Notes: generated by a model not told the origin, from the sequence alone. 64,000 bases of DNA from Candidatus Symbiopectobacterium sp. 'North America' (GCF_015762685.1 NZ_PEHF01000084.1:124001-188000), one strand, 5' to 3'. Counted from the stretch's first letter, positions 50,780-62,580 are shown. Numbers and translations are program-made.

Positions 50780-51579
50780 ATGATGAAAATCCAATTGACC
50801 CGCCACGTCAGTGCCGCACTGCTGACCCTGCTTGCCGCCGTGACGCTGGCTGGTTGCGATAATAACAAGAGTGCGGAAACGCAGAGTAAGGTGCTGCGCG
50901 TGGGCACGACGGGCCAAAGCTTCCCTGGTTCTTATAAAGAGAACGGCAGGCTGGCCGGCTACGATGTCGAGGTTGTGGAAACCATCGCTCGCGAACTGGG
51001 TTATTAGGTCACCTGGACTACGGCTGATTTCAGCGGACTGATGGGCCAGTTGGAGGCCGGAAAGTTGGATACCGTGGCCAATAATTTCGTGAAAACCACC
51101 GAATGCCAGAAAAAATACAACTTCACTGACGCTTACCTCACTTACGCAACGCAAATCGTCACCAGCGTTGAGAACAAAGACATTCAGTCTCTGGACGATC
51201 TCAAGGGTAAAACCGTATCTGGCGTCTTAGGCTCGACCCATGTGACCAACCTACGCAACGCCTTTCCCAACAATGACGTAACCATCCGCACCTATGAAAC
51301 CCGCGACGGGGCAATGAATGATGTGATCAACAACCGCTTTCAAGGCTATGTCAATTCCCGCCCTATCCTGTTGGCAGAGATTAATAAACGTCACCTGCCG
51401 CTGAAACTGGTGGGTGACCCCATCTTCAATGAGCAAGTCACGTTCCCGTTTGCCAAAACGGCGGAAGGCGACAAGTTGCTGGCAGCATTCAATCAGAAGC
51501 TGCAACAGCTGCGTCAGAACGGCCAGTTGAGAAGTATTTCGGCAGCGATAAAGTGCTGGAAGGCGGTAAAGCGGAATAA
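50780..51579 (+). pseudogene. Second amino acid binding lipoprotein, nonsense plus 3' deletion
   Basis: Paralogue of the binding protein at 46483-47286, with shared TTGQSFPGSYK, FSGLMGQLEAGKLDTVAN, TIRTYETRDGAMND, GYVNSRPILLAEINKRHLPLKLVGDP. Start at 50780 with AGGAAT and lipobox LAGC. TAG at 51005-51007 replaces a Lys after ARELGY. Near 51524 about 13 bases are missing (LRSISEKYFGSDK expected), so the proper end, SDKVLEGGKAE, is in another frame and stops at 51579. Monocistronic, with its own terminator. Confidence 0.9.
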
Positions 51580-51587
51580 GCAATTTT

Positions 51588-51612
51588 CGCCCTCGCACAG
51601 CGGGGGCGTTTT
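51588..51612 (+). terminator. Terminator of the second binding-protein gene
   Basis: Stem CGCCCTCG / CGGGGGCG (one T-G pair) with a CACAG loop, followed by TTTT, nine bases after the stop. Confidence 0.85.
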
Positions 51613-51658
51613 CCACAGAACAGGCTACGCATATAGCAGAAAGATGCATGCGGAAAGC

Positions 51659-51691
51659 AAAAAGCGGCTATTCCTGAGGAATAGCTGCTTT
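51659..51691 (-). terminator. Terminator of the tRNA operon
   Basis: On the minus strand AGCAGCTATTC...GAATAGCCGCT forms an 11-bp stem with one G-U pair, followed by five T, ten bases beyond the tRNA-Pro gene. Confidence 0.85.
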
Positions 51692-51701
51692 TCACAGAAA
51701 G

Positions 51702-51778
51702 TGGTCGGCGAGAGAGGATTCGAACCTCCGACCCACTGGTCCCAAACCAGTTGCGCTACCAAGCTGCGCTACTCGCCG
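51702..51778 (-). tRNA. proM: tRNA-Pro (anticodon TGG)
   Basis: 77 bases, CGGCGAGTAGCGCAGC to CGCCGACCA, with encoded CCA. Anticodon stem CTGGT around TTGGGA. Same as E. coli proM; last of four tRNAs in one unit. Confidence 0.97.
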
Positions 51779-51833
51779 AAATACTTTTTTCCAACGCCAT
51801 CAGTGTATCACACTGACTGTTGATAATGTTCGT

Positions 51834-51920
51834 TGGTGCGAAGAGAGGGACTTGAACCCTCACGTCCGAAGGACACTAACACCTGAAGCTAGCGCGTCTA
51901 CCAATTCCGCCACCTTCGCA
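51834..51920 (-). tRNA. leuT: tRNA-Leu (anticodon CAG)
   Basis: 87 bases with a long variable arm, GCGAAGGTGGCGGAATTGG at the 5' end and CCA encoded. Anticodon loop TTCAGGT. Matches leuT of the argX-hisR-leuT-proM operon. Confidence 0.97.
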
Positions 51921-51942
51921 TACATTCACGAACATCTGAATC

Positions 51943-52019
51943 TGGGGTGGCTAATGGGACTCGAACCCACGACAACTGGAATCACAATCCAGGGCTCTAC
52001 CAACTGAGCTATAGCCACC
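51943..52019 (-). tRNA. hisR: tRNA-His (anticodon GTG)
   Basis: 77 bases starting GGTGGCTATAGCTCAG, with the extra 5' G typical of tRNA-His, anticodon GTG in GGATTGTGATTCC, CCA encoded. Confidence 0.97.
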
Positions 52020-52115
52020 AATGTACTGCTTACAACTAACGATAAAACTGGTACGTCCCTTACGGTGAATTGTACCACCGCAGCTCTTGCACACAATTCT
52101 TGTAAAAAAAGTTAT

Positions 52116-52192
<77 letters not shown>

Positions 52193-52330
52193 ATAGCGCC
52201 GTTGCGGGTGGGGATAGTACGGATTTAATCTCTGCCTGTCTAGTGCTTTTTTATCGAAATGATGCGTTTGCTTATGCTTTGCGCATTTTGTACCGAAAAC
52301 ACACAGTCAGCGACGATCCCCACCCATCAA

Positions 52331-53722
52331 TCAGGCTTCTGGTGCCGTTAATGCCTGCTTTTTACGCCCTTCCAGCATGGCATAAATCACGCTAACCGCG
52401 GCAAGAAACGCCATCCCTACCAATAAGGACATCCGCGTGTCTTCATTGATGTACATTCCCACCAATACGCACAGCAGGAAGGCCATAGTCAGATAGTTCA
52501 CCCACGGAAACTGCACGGATTTGAACGGATGCCCTGCTAATTGTGCCTGATGCTGCTGGCGAAAACGTATTTGGCTTATCAGTACCACAAACCACGGCAC
52601 CATGCCCGGCAGCACGCTGGCGCTGTAGACATAGACGAACACTTTTTCCGGGTTGGGAATAATGTAGTTTAACGCCGAACCTAGCAGCAGACAAAAAATA
52701 GAAACGGCAACACCTGCCGCAGGCACGCCGCTGGCCGTGACTTTGTCTATCCAGGCCGGTAGCTGACGGTTGTTTGCCAGTGAATAAAGCATACGGCCAC
52801 AGCTGTACATCCCGCTGTTACAGCCAGAAAGCGCAGCGGTCAGCACCACAAAGTTGATGATACCCGCCGCAGCGGTAATCCCGATTTTGGCAAAGGTCAG
52901 CACAAACGGGCTGCTGGCAGTGCCAATTTCATTCCATGGGAAAATGGTGACGATGATAAAAATGGCACCCACATAGAAAATCAGAATACGCCACAAGATG
53001 TTATTAATCGCGCGCCGCAGGGTAATTTTGGGGTTCTTGGCTTCACCTGCGGTGATCCCAACCAGCTCAACGCCCTGATAAGAGGCCACCACCAGACACA
53101 GCGCAAACAACAGCCCTTTCCAGCCACCCGCCAGGAAGCCGCCGTGCTCGGTCAAATTGGCAAAGCCGGTCGCCTGACCGTGGTTGCCAATACCAAAAAA
53201 GATAATGCCAACGCCAACGACAATCATCACAATAATGGTGGTGATTTTAATCATGGCAAACCAGAACTCGATTTCACCGTACAAACGCACAGCGGCCAGG
53301 TTGGCTAGCGCCACCAGCGCCACGCACACGATAGCGGGGATCCACTGCGGCAGTTCCGGGAACCAGTGCTGCACGTAAACGCCGATGGCGGTGATTTCGG
53401 AAATCCCAACCGCCATCCACATAAACCAGTAACCCCACGCGGTGAGATAGCCAAAAAACGGGCTCATGTATTTATGCGCATACACGGCAAAGGAGCCGGT
53501 GACCGGTTCCATATAGAGCATTTCGCCCATTGAGCGCATGATAAAGAAAACGAATATCCCGGCGACGATATACGCGAGCAGCACAGAGGGGCCGGCCCAC
53601 TTCAATGCGCTCGCCGCGCCCATAAACAACCCAACGCCAATCGTTCCGCCAAGCGCGATCAGCTCAATATGTCGCGCCTCAAGCCCACGGTGGAGCTTGC
53701 CTTGCGTTTCCTCGTTTGCCAT
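52331..53722 (-). CDS. yifK: YifK (ThrP), threonine/serine amino acid permease
   Basis: APC-family transporter with 12 helices, 463 aa (E. coli 461). Opens [35 protein letters not shown], the AAT-family signature. Placed between argX and the wec operon, as in E. coli, where YifK is a threonine permease. Intact. Note that both threonine exporter genes (rhtB, rhtC) are broken. Confidence 0.94.
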   Translation of the reverse strand: MANEETQGKLHRGLEARHIELIALGGTIGVGLFMGAASALKWAGPSVLLAYIVAGIFVFFIMRSMGEMLYMEPVTGSFAVYAHKYMSPFFGYLTAWGYWFMWMAVGISEITAIGVYVQHWFPELPQWIPAIVCVALVALANLAAVRLYGEIEFWFAMIKITTIIVMIVVGVGIIFFGIGNHGQATGFANLTEHGGFLAGGWKGLLFALCLVVASYQGVELVGITAGEAKNPKITLRRAINNILWRILIFYVGAIFIIVTIFPWNEIGTASSPFVLTFAKIGITAAAGIINFVVLTAALSGCNSGMYSCGRMLYSLANNRQLPAWIDKVTASGVPAAGVAVSIFCLLLGSALNYIIPNPEKVFVYVYSASVLPGMVPWFVVLISQIRFRQQHQAQLAGHPFKSVQFPWVNYLTMAFLLCVLVGMYINEDTRMSLLVGMAFLAAVSVIYAMLEGRKKQALTAPEA

Positions 53723-53943
53723 AGATCCTCAGTCTTAAATGTTGTGTTTTCCTCCCGGTTTCATACCGGGTTTTATCGTGCCCATCCCGCTATTGAGCAG
53801 GTTCGCACATTTTGGGCAGCATATTCTTCTGCATTTTTACCTGATTAGCAAATAGTCATTTAAAACAAAATGAGAATAACAATTTTGTTTTAAGAGCCAA
53901 TTATCATAATAAATAACGATGGCTACGCAGAAGGGGAACGCCG

Positions 53944-54673
53944 TTACAGGCGACTGCTGAAGTAGTAGGCGAGGAATTTTAATAGCTTAATCTGGCGCGT
54001 AATGCGGCTGGGTTGGCTCAACAGCCGGTAGAGCCATTCCAACCCCATACGCTGCCACGCCAGAGGCGTGCCCGGTGAAGACGTCGTAAGCGCCTCCCAC
54101 GCCCATATAAAGCGCCTGCGGATGGTAACGGCGACAATCACGCATCAGTATCTCCTGGCGAGGGGAGCCCATCGCCACCGTAACGATACGCGCCCCGCTG
54201 GCTCGCACCCGTTCAAACACCTCATCGCGCTGTTCGGGAGGGAAATAACCATCCTGACTGCCAACGATATTCACCTGCCACTGCGCCCTCAGTTTCTCTT
54301 TGGTCTGGCGCAGTATCGCCGGTTTTCCGCCCAGCAAAAAAACCGGGGTGCCTTCCGCACCGCCTTTTTGCATCAGCGCCTCCCACAAATCAGCGCCGGC
54401 GACACGCGTCACCTGCGCCTGAGGATATTTACGCCGGATGGCGCGCACAATACTGATGCCATCGGCATACTTGTATTCGGCCTCGGCAATCAAATCCCAC
54501 AGCGGCTTATCCTGCTCGGCGGCCAATACTTTCTCGGCGTTGATTGCCACTAACGTGCCGGCTTTGACCTCTCCCTCAGCGAAAAGATACGCCAGACAGG
54601 CGGCTTGATCCGCAAATCCATGCAGCGGGATATTACGAATGCGATAAAGCGGGACAGAAGCAGGATGTTTCAT
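53944..54673 (-). pseudogene. wecG: UDP-ManNAcA transferase WecG, frameshift
   Basis: Adds N-acetylmannosaminuronic acid to lipid I to make ECA lipid II. GT26 family: [39 protein letters not shown] and [13 protein letters not shown] are all present. Start 54673. At about 54066-54075 roughly 13 bases are missing after [12 protein letters not shown], so the C-terminal region ([20 protein letters not shown] to YYFSSRL, ending 53944) is out of frame. That region is needed for membrane association in the GT26 family. Confidence 0.9.
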
Positions 54674-54682
54674 GAGGGTTCC

Positions 54683-55995
54683 TTATGGTGTATCCGGAGT
54701 GTGTGGAGTCAAGGTAGACGGTGCCATATGCGAACGCGACCAACGCTGGCGGATCAGACCCGCGCGTTCAAACAGCCAATAAAGCAACTTCGCCGCCAGC
54801 ACGCACAGCCCAAACACCAGGATAAAAAACACCACGCGCGACACAAAAGCATCGCCGCTGCGCTGTAGCGATTCTGGCTGCGACGACCCGATTCATACAG
54901 GGCATCAAACCACTTGACGATGAGGCCCACCACGATAGCACCGGGCGGAATAAACAACACGCCGCCCATCACCACCAGCGATCCCAGCAACGTAGGAGAA
55001 ATCGCCAACCTGGAGTTGTTATTGAGCACTTCCCAGGTGAAATAGTTAGCACTTTTGAGCACCAGATTGGGACGAGCGGGCCACAGCCAGGACGGAATAA
55101 AGACATAAAAATCACGCACGATGGGGGCTAGCCCCTGAAACTCGATGTCACCGTAGTGTTGCCACAGCAGCGCCAAATTTTCCCACGGCGAGAATGTATC
55201 GCTTGTCAGATAAAGGAAGGTGTAAAACGCTTCCGCACCGCTTACGTCCAGACTGTAGCGTTTTAACGCCAGCCAGAACATGGCGGTCACGCCCACTGCC
55301 CCCGCCGCGACCAGCATCCATAGCGTGATCCAACCGCGCTGGATGCCGATAAACAAGAACAGGGCAAAAGCGATAATGATATTCGCCCGCGTACCGCCGA
55401 AAATCAGGTAGGTCAGTATCCCGAACCCGACGGTGTCCACCAGAAACAGCAGCCAGGCACGGCGCGTTTGGTGCAGGAAATAGACCACCAGCATGGCGGG
55501 GATAAAAAAATAGAAGAAGCGCTTCAGGGCAACGCACGAGACCTCACTGGAAAAGATCTGGCTGTAGGAGCGCAGTTTGAACAGCAAAAAACCGTTGTTG
55601 ATAAAGAAGATAGCCACTGTCACCACGGCCACCAGCGCCAGCAATAGCCACGTCAGGTGCGTTTCGACGCGATTCATCACGAGCCAGGGTTCTCCGGGCG
55701 GTCGGCGTTGCGCCCGCAGGCGGGTTTTATAAGCCACGTAATAGATGGCGTAAAACGCGGTTGCCGACAGCAGCGCCTGAAGTAAATAGGTCGCGGGCAC
55801 CACTGCCACATTGAATTTGAACGCCAGCAGGCAGGTAAAGGGAAAACCGAAATAGAACGTCAGAAAAAACAGTATTGAGAACAGTACGTTAAAGTTAAAT
55901 CGTACTCGACGAAACTTCTGCCAGGTCAAAAAAAGAATAAAACTGACGGAAAACAGATACACCACGACCAAGCCGCCGAATTCACCCTGTGTCAT
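54683..55995 (-). pseudogene. wzyE: ECA polymerase WzyE, internal deletion
   Basis: Multi-helix polymerase of the ECA repeat. Start 55995 ([19 protein letters not shown]), overlapping wecF by 4 bases. Well matched through [49 protein letters not shown] and [14 protein letters not shown]. After SQNRYSAA (about 54855) some 62-65 bases are missing relative to the family, including the helix before [10 protein letters not shown]. The rest ([19 protein letters not shown] to TPDTP) is out of frame and ends at 54683, just before wecG. Confidence 0.9.
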
Positions 55996-57071
55996 GGTTT
56001 CGTCTCCGCCGCCAACGTCAAGGCATCGAGCCATCCTCGCTGGTAGTTAGGCTGGAAGAACGCGATGCGGCGCTGATCCACGCTGGCGATCTGACGTTGC
56101 GCTTCACGCACCACCGCTTCCGTCAACGTATCGCCGTAAAACAGCACCGGTAAATGCTGTTCGGCCAGATCCTGCCAGAAAGGCTTCTTCCGGATGATGA
56201 CAAAGGGCACACCGCACTGAATCAGCAGGCAAAGCGTACCTATGCCTTGTTGACGCGAGAAGATAAATACGCCGAGATCGCAACTGCGCAACATGTTCAG
56301 ATAATCATCGAACGCTAACTGTTCACGCAGCAACTGGAACTGCTTCGTGCCAAACAGCGTTTCACCTTCCTGCGCCACCTGATTGATATAGTCTTCATTG
56401 TTTGCGGGATATCCCATGGGGACAATCACCCGCACCTGCGGCCCCAGTTGCTGATGAATGGCCCGCAGCGCTTCGATATGCCGATTGCTCTTATCGCCGG
56501 AATTATCCACCAGCACCGTCATCGGTCCAGCCAGCGGCTTGGTCACGGTCTCTTCCGTCAGAGCCGGGTTCATTTTGGTGGGGAAATAAAGCAAAGAGGC
56601 GGGCACATCCGCATGCCGCTGCCGATAAAAATCCAGATCGCCACGTGTGGCAAAGACATGACCGATACGTCCCTGCGCCATGCGACGCAGCAGGTAAAAC
56701 AGGCGATGCTTCCACTGCGTGGCCTCTTCATACAGATCCGCGCCCCACACATGCCAATAGGCCTGGGTCGGCTTGATACGCCGACCCAACAGCGCCAGCC
56801 AAATCCACGGGTTGAACTGTCCGTGGAAAAAGAACCGCGTCTGTCGATCGGCCCGCGCCCGCGTCACCACCGCCTGCGCACGTTTATCGGCATAACAGGT
56901 TAACGTCAACCCAGGAAAAGCCTGCGGCAAGCCCTCATCACCGGATACCACCATAAAATGCGTGACCACGGGCGCAGGCAGTTGCGTTGCCATCACGTCA
57001 TGGAAGAAGCGCAGCAGCGTCTGGTTATGATGCGGGATATCCGATCCCAGCACGTGAATCAGTGTCGTCAT
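55992..57071 (-). CDS. wecF: Fuc4NAc transferase WecF
   Basis: Adds 4-acetamido-4,6-dideoxygalactose to ECA lipid II (GT56). 359 aa, the E. coli length. [23 protein letters not shown] at the N-terminus, [14 protein letters not shown] and [21 protein letters not shown] match. Intact, but its substrates cannot be made if the neighbours are dead. The 5' end overlaps the wzxE 3' end. Confidence 0.93.
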   Translation of the reverse strand: MTTLIHVLGSDIPHHNQTLLRFFHDVMATQLPAPVVTHFMVVSGDEGLPQAFPGLTLTCYADKRAQAVVTRARADRQTRFFFHGQFNPWIWLALLGRRIKPTQAYWHVWGADLYEEATQWKHRLFYLLRRMAQGRIGHVFATRGDLDFYRQRHADVPASLLYFPTKMNPALTEETVTKPLAGPMTVLVDNSGDKSNRHIEALRAIHQQLGPQVRVIVPMGYPANNEDYINQVAQEGETLFGTKQFQLLREQLAFDDYLNMLRSCDLGVFIFSRQQGIGTLCLLIQCGVPFVIIRKKPFWQDLAEQHLPVLFYGDTLTEAVVREAQRQIASVDQRRIAFFQPNYQRGWLDALTLAAETKP

Positions 57072-58222
57072 GGTCGCCTACGGTAAATAAGAAAAACACA
57101 ACAGCACAGAAAAAGTAAACCACATAGGTCAACATATAGGCTTGCCTGGCCCCCAATGCGCCGTGGCGCGGAATCAACCACTGGGAGAAGCCACTCAGCA
57201 ACAAAAACTGGCTCAGTTCCGCCAGCAGATAAAAGCGCAGCGCCGCTTTGGCAATCACCAGATAACCAAAGACGTAGGCCCCCACTTTCATCACATCGCC
57301 CATCAGTTGCCAGGCGAAGAGATCGCGCATCGGCACAAACTGCGGGGAAAACAGCAGCCACCGCAGGGATAACAAACCGCAACGCGCGGCCGAGCTCACG
57401 CTCAATCGCCGGTTTTTCCTGCAATCGCGCCAGCGTCGGCAGCAAATAGACCGAAAACGCGGCGGTGATAAATTGCAGGTAAGCATCGGATATCGCGCTC
57501 ACGCCCTGCCACAAGCCGACTGCGTCCCACCCGGCATGCGCCGCGAGCACGTTACGCATCATGATATAAGCGATGGGTACCGTTACCGCCGTCATCACCG
57601 CCATTAATGTAGATTTCCCTAACTACGTGGCGAACGCGCGATCCCATATCGGACGCAAGTGCTGCCAACGCAAAGGGGTGCGACGCCACAGCAACACACC
57701 GGCGGGCAGCGCAATCAACACCGGTATCAGCGCCAACCCCACCAGCCCAATCAGACTGCCCCCGACAATCGCCAGCGCATTGCCCTGTGCGTCCCGGTAC
57801 CCTTTCAGGATAGCCAAAAAGAAGTTGGCGCAGGCAATGCCCATTTGCAGCAACTCCAGCAGGCGGATCACGTCACGATAACGATCGTCGCCAAACAGCG
57901 CCGTGGCTATTGGCCCGGCCGCCAGCACAAAGAGGAGCGCTAACGCTGATGAAAAGAGCGCAATAAGCGTCGCTGACGTCCCCAAAACCTGTTGCAACGG
58001 CTGAGGCTGCTGCTGATGGCGCGCCACCAGCATGATCACACCATTAAATATTCCCGCGCCTGACAGAACGCCCAACACCGTGATCAGTTGGCGGTAATTC
58101 CCCGCCAGCCCCACGCCGCTCGGGCCGAAGGCCACCGCCAGCAATTTGATAACCACCAGGCCAATGGCGATTTTGACCAGCGTCGAACCCGCCGTCCATA
58201 AGGACGCTTTTGCCAATGACAT
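57068..58222 (-). pseudogene. wzxE: ECA lipid III flippase WzxE, three lesions
   Basis: MOP-family flippase; starts MSLAKASLWTAGSTLVKIAIG at 58222. TAG at 57623-57625 replaces Gln after FAT (QLGKFTLMAVMTAV expected). Near 57355 a deletion joins PAVAAV to FSPQFVPMRDLFAW, losing about 13 residues. A T run at 57110-57114 is one base short near the end ([19 protein letters not shown] expected, ending 57068). Between lesions the gene is well conserved. Confidence 0.93.
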
Positions 58223-58223
58223 G

Positions 58224-59344
58224 TCAGGAAAAGAAGTTCAGGATGGTGTTGATCACCGTACGCTGATTCACATCTGACAGATTATAAAACAGCGGCAACT
58301 GGACCAGTCGCTCGCTTTCCCGCGTGGTGTAACGATCTTCACCAGAAAAACGCCCGAAGCGCAGCCCCGCAGGTGACGTATGCAGCGGAATATAGTGAAA
58401 CACCGTCAGTATGTCCGTATCCTTCATGTCATGAATAAACGCGGCGCGATCGTCAATATCGTGTAGCTTGAGGTAAAACAGATGCGCATTGTGCCGGCAG
58501 CGTGGGCAGCGTGACGCGCCTGGCCTCCGTCAGCGGGCGGAAGGCATCATAATAGTTATGCCACAGGCGTAAACGTCGTTCGTTGATGCGCCCGGCGGCT
58601 TCCAACTGCCCCCACAGGTAGGCAGCCTGAATATCTGCCATCAGGTAGCTGGAGCCGATATCGCGCCAGGTATATTTATCGGCCTGACCGCGAAAGAGCT
58701 GGCTGCGGTTGGTGCCTTTCTCGCAGATGATTTTCGCCCGCTCAACCAACGCGGGGTCGTTGATCAGTGTGGCACCGCCTTCTCCGCCGGACGTGTAGTT
58801 TTTGGTTTCGTGAAAACTGAAGCAGCCAATGTGACCAATCGCCCCCAACGGACGCCCTTTGTAGCGGGCCATCACCCCCTTGCGCGGCATCCTCCACCAC
58901 CCATAGATCGTACTTTTCCGCCAGCGCCATAATGGCGTCCATTTCGCACGCCACACCGGCATAGTGCACTGGCACGATGGCACGGGTCTTGCCGGTAATC
59001 GCCGCTTCAATTTTGCTTTCATCGATATTCAGCGTATCCGGGCGTACATCGACATAAACGATGGTTGCTCCACGCAGCACAAAGGCATTGGCGGTGGAAA
59101 CGAAGGTCTAGCTGGGCATGATCACTTCATCCCCCAGCTGAATATCCAGCAGGATGGCCGCCATCTCCAATGATGCGGTACAGGAGGGGGTTAACAACAC
59201 CTTCTTGCTGCCAGAATAGTGCTCCAGCCATTGTTGGCACCGGCGCGTAAAACCGCCGTCACCACACAGCTTGCCGCTGCTCATGGCGGCCTGCATATAG
59301 TCCAGTTCGCTACCCACAACCGCGGGAGCGTTAAAGGGAATCAT
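58224..59344 (-). pseudogene. wecE: dTDP-4-keto-6-deoxyglucose aminotransferase WecE, three lesions
   Basis: PLP aminotransferase forming dTDP-Fuc4N. Start 59344 (MIPFNAPAVVGSELDYM) with GGAG. TAG at 59108-59110 replaces Tyr in MPSYTFVSTANAF. A G run at 58875-58879 has one base too many after VVEDAAQG. A short deletion near 58485-58495 shifts the frame before NAHLFYLKLHD. The PLP Lys is in CFSFHETKNYTSGGEGG. The end LPLFYNLSDVNQRTVIN is at 58224. Confidence 0.93.
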
Positions 59345-60050
59345 GCGGTCTCCTGTAAAACCAATGCGCCGTGTCATGAATCTGCGCGCCACTGCGTTGA
59401 TAAAAGCGCAGTGCGCGCGTATTACCCAACTGCGTAGCCACCCACAGGTGCGCCACGTGCCGCTGTTGGCACCAGTGCCTTGCCAGTGCCATAAGTCGCA
59501 TGCCCACCCCACCGGAAGTGCCCGGCCACGCAGCCAAAAGGCCGATGCGCGCCTGGCCTGCCTGCGCCTGGCGCAGTGTCACCCAACCAAGCGGCGCCCC
59601 CTGCGCGTTGTGCGCAATCAGGCAGACATCATCAAAGGTGCCACGCACCGCGTTTTCCACCCACTGTGCGTAAAAACGACCGCTATCCGCCGCGCGATAC
59701 CAGGGTGTGCGAAACCGGCTCTGCGAAAAAACGCGCGCAGAGGCGTCACGCAGCGGCGCAATATCCACAGTATCCGCCACGCGCCAGGCCGGAAGTGCCG
59801 CCTCGCCAGCGCTGATGGGCAGGCAAAAATCCACTTCGCTCTCTGCCAGTTGGAAACCTCCGGCAGAGAGCGCATCGATCGTCGCCAGCTCGCTGGCAGC
59901 GACCTTGGCCTGCACCACGGCATAGGCGTTCAACGCCGAGGGCGTTAGCACTGGCGCATCATCACTGAACGACAGGCGCACGCTGGGGAGGGCGAAAAAA
60001 TCGCTTTCCCACGCTAACGGCATCAGATGTGCACGGATCGTGGTTGTCAT
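59331..60050 (-). CDS. wecD: dTDP-fucosamine acetyltransferase WecD
   Basis: GNAT enzyme acetylating dTDP-Fuc4N. 239 aa. Start at 60050 (MTTTIRAHLMPLAWESDFFA). Acetyl-CoA motif in IGLLAAWPGTSGGVGMRLMALA; C-terminal YQRSGAQIHDTAHWFYRR. Intact. It overlaps wecE by 14 bases, and only 63 bases separate it from rffG. Confidence 0.9.
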   Translation of the reverse strand: MTTTIRAHLMPLAWESDFFALPSVRLSFSDDAPVLTPSALNAYAVVQAKVAASELATIDALSAGGFQLAESEVDFCLPISAGEAALPAWRVADTVDIAPLRDASARVFSQSRFRTPWYRAADSGRFYAQWVENAVRGTFDDVCLIAHNAQGAPLGWVTLRQAQAGQARIGLLAAWPGTSGGVGMRLMALARHWCQQRHVAHLWVATQLGNTRALRFYQRSGAQIHDTAHWFYRRPHDSL

Positions 60051-60113
60051 CGCCTCTCCTGTAATGGCCTGCACGCTGCTGTTACTGACACACGGGCACG
60101 ACAAACGCGCCGA

Positions 60114-61193
60114 TTATGCGTCCAGCCCCAACCGTTCTCCGGTATAGTTATAGGAGCCATCCTGCACACTGCGCCACCAGGCTTGGTTGTTCAGATACCA
60201 CAACACCGTTTTACGCATGCCAGTTTCAAACGTTTCCTGTGGTTTCCAATCCAGCTCCCGCGCCATTTTGCTGGCATCGATGGCATAACGCATGTCATGT
60301 CCGGGTCGATCAGTCACGTAGGTAATCAGATCGCGATAATGGGTTACACCCGCTGGTTTTTGCGGTACTAGTTCTTCCAGCAGATCGCACAGGGTATGCA
60401 CCACGTCGAGGTTTTTACGCTCGTTATGGCCGCCGATATTGTAGGTTTCCCCGATTTCACCCGTCGTCACCACGAGGTAAAGCACACGCGCATGATCTTC
60501 AACAAACAGCCAGTCACGGATCTGCGCACCGTTGCCATACACGGGCAGCGGCTTAGCGGATAATGCGTTGAGGATCATCAGCGGAATCAATTTTTCCGGG
60601 AAGTGGTAAGGACCGTAGTTATTGGAGCAGTTGGTGATGATCGTCGGCAGCCCATAGGTGCGCATCCAGGCACGCACCAGATGGTCGCTGGAGGCTTTGG
60701 ATGCGGAATAAGGGCTGCTGGGCGCATACGGTGTGGTTTCGGTGAACAGATCGTCCGTGCCGTGCAGATCGCCAAACACCTCATCGGTGGAAATATGGTG
60801 GAAACGGAACGCGGCTTTTTTCTCGTCATCCAGTGAGTTCCAGTAGTGGCGCGCCGCTTCCAGCATCTGATAGGTACCGACGATATTGGTTTCAATAAAC
60901 GCCGCCGGACCATCGATCGAGCGGTCAACGTGACTTTCCGCCGCCAAATGCATCACCAAATCCGGCCGATACGTGGCAAATACCCGATCCAACGCGGGAC
61001 GATCGCAGATATCAACCTGCTCGAACGCGAAACGATCGCTGGTCGCCACCGGCGCCAATGACGCCAGATTACCGGCATACGTCAGCTTATCAATTACCAC
61101 GACGCTGTCTTGCGTTTCTGTTACCAGATAACGCACCAGCGCGGATCCAATAAATCCTGCGCCGCCTGTCACCAAAATACGTTTCAACGCCAT
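60114..61193 (-). CDS. rffG: dTDP-glucose 4,6-dehydratase RffG
   Basis: Extended short-chain dehydrogenase. Start at 61193 ([21 protein letters not shown]) gives 359 aa. NAD motif GGAGFIG, catalytic [11 protein letters not shown] (Thr-Asp-Glu) and [11 protein letters not shown] (YxxxK) are present. Intact. In E. coli rffH follows; here the next gene is wecD, so rffH is absent. Confidence 0.95.
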   Translation of the reverse strand: MALKRILVTGGAGFIGSALVRYLVTETQDSVVVIDKLTYAGNLASLAPVATSDRFAFEQVDICDRPALDRVFATYRPDLVMHLAAESHVDRSIDGPAAFIETNIVGTYQMLEAARHYWNSLDDEKKAAFRFHHISTDEVFGDLHGTDDLFTETTPYAPSSPYSASKASSDHLVRAWMRTYGLPTIITNCSNNYGPYHFPEKLIPLMILNALSAKPLPVYGNGAQIRDWLFVEDHARVLYLVVTTGEIGETYNIGGHNERKNLDVVHTLCDLLEELVPQKPAGVTHYRDLITYVTDRPGHDMRYAIDASKMARELDWKPQETFETGMRKTVLWYLNNQAWWRSVQDGSYNYTGERLGLDA

Positions 61194-62036
61194 ACTCCTT
61201 TCGTGTCTACAATCCACTGTTGTTTTATCTTTTCAGGTTCTATCGCGCGGAATGCGCGGTGATCGACCAGCATCACCACCACATCCGCTTCACGCAACGC
61301 CGTCGGCAATTCGGTCAACGTGACCAACCCGGTTAAACGTGGCGGCAACGCAGCCACATTGGGCTCCACGGCCAGCGTCGTGCCGCTGTGCCACTGTGCA
61401 ATCATTTCGGTAATCCCGACCGCCGGGCTTTCGCGTAAATCGTCAATACCCGGCTTAAACGCCAGCCCAAAACAGGCGATGGTCACGTCACTGGCGCGTT
61501 TGCCGCTCTGCACCAGACAATCCGCTACCGCCATTTTGACGCGATCGACCACCCACAACGGCTTAACGTCGTTCACCAACCGCGCCGTGTGTATCAAACG
61601 CGCCTGCTGCGGATTTTGCGCCACGATAAACCACGGGTCTACCGCTATGCAATGACCGCCAACGCCGGGGCCAGGCTGAAGAATATTCACACGCGGATGA
61701 CGATTCGCCAGACGAATCAATTGCCATACATTGATACCCTGTTCAGCGCAATTCAGCGACAGCTCGTTGGCAAAGGAGATATTCACGTCACGGAAGCTGT
61801 TTTCCGTCAGTTTACACATCTCGGCCGTGCGCGCGTCGGTTTCAACGCACTCACCTTCAAGAAAAATCTTGTACAACGCGCTGGCGTGCTCGGCACAGGC
61901 TGGCGTCATGCCGCCAATCACGCGGTCATTTTTCACAAGTTCCACCACGACCTGCCCAGGCAATACCCGCTCCGGGCAGTAAGCGATGTGAATATCGGCA
62001 TCGTCCCCGGCGTGCTGCGGGAAGGTCAGATCGGGC
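61190..62036 (-). pseudogene. wecC: UDP-ManNAc dehydrogenase WecC, 5' third deleted and fused to wecB
   Basis: Oxidises UDP-ManNAc to the uronate. The remaining part begins at [21 protein letters not shown] (E. coli residue about 136) and runs to [12 protein letters not shown]. It keeps the catalytic Cys region (GVGGHCIAVDPWF) but has lost the whole N-terminal NAD-binding domain. The join to wecB lies near 62036. No own start; the first internal Met would give about 260 residues. Confidence 0.93.
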
Positions 62037-62526
62037 CGGTCGCCGAGGTTTTCCCGCAGCAGGTTATCACGAGCCCGCTCGGTTGGCGCAAAGTGGTACG
62101 TCGCAAATGGCCGGTCAGCTTACGGTTGGCCTCTTCAGGCCACGGCGAATAGAGATTGCCCGTGCGCAACCCGGCCTCCACATGAGCGACGGGAATACGC
62201 TGATACAGCGCCGCAAAGCTGGCGGCCAGCGTGGTGGTGGTATCACCATGCACCAGCACCAGATCGGGTTTGAACGCCGTCAATACCGGTTCCAGTCCTT
62301 CCAAAATGCGGCAAGTGACTTCACTCAGCCCCTGGCCCGGCTGCATAATGTTCAAATCATAATCCGGCGTAATAGCAAATAAACGCAGCACCTGATCCAG
62401 CATCTCCCGGTGCTGGGCTGTTACGCATATTTTCGATTCAAAGGCTTCATATTGAGCCAGTGCATAAACCAGAGGGGCCATTTTGATGGCTTCTGGACGG
62501 GTGCCGAAAATAGTCAACACTTTCAC
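62037..62526 (-). pseudogene. wecB: UDP-GlcNAc 2-epimerase WecB, N-terminal part only
   Basis: Epimerase making UDP-ManNAc. Start at 62526 ([19 protein letters not shown]). Identical layout to E. coli WecB through [20 protein letters not shown]. Then one G is missing near 62104 ([14 protein letters not shown] expected), and the sequence jumps after LLRENLGD straight into wecC, losing about 210 C-terminal residues with the active site. Confidence 0.95.
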
Positions 62527-62580
62527 TATGAATCTCTTTCATCAGGTTAGGGGCTGCCCTTTCAGGCTGCATAAACGGTC

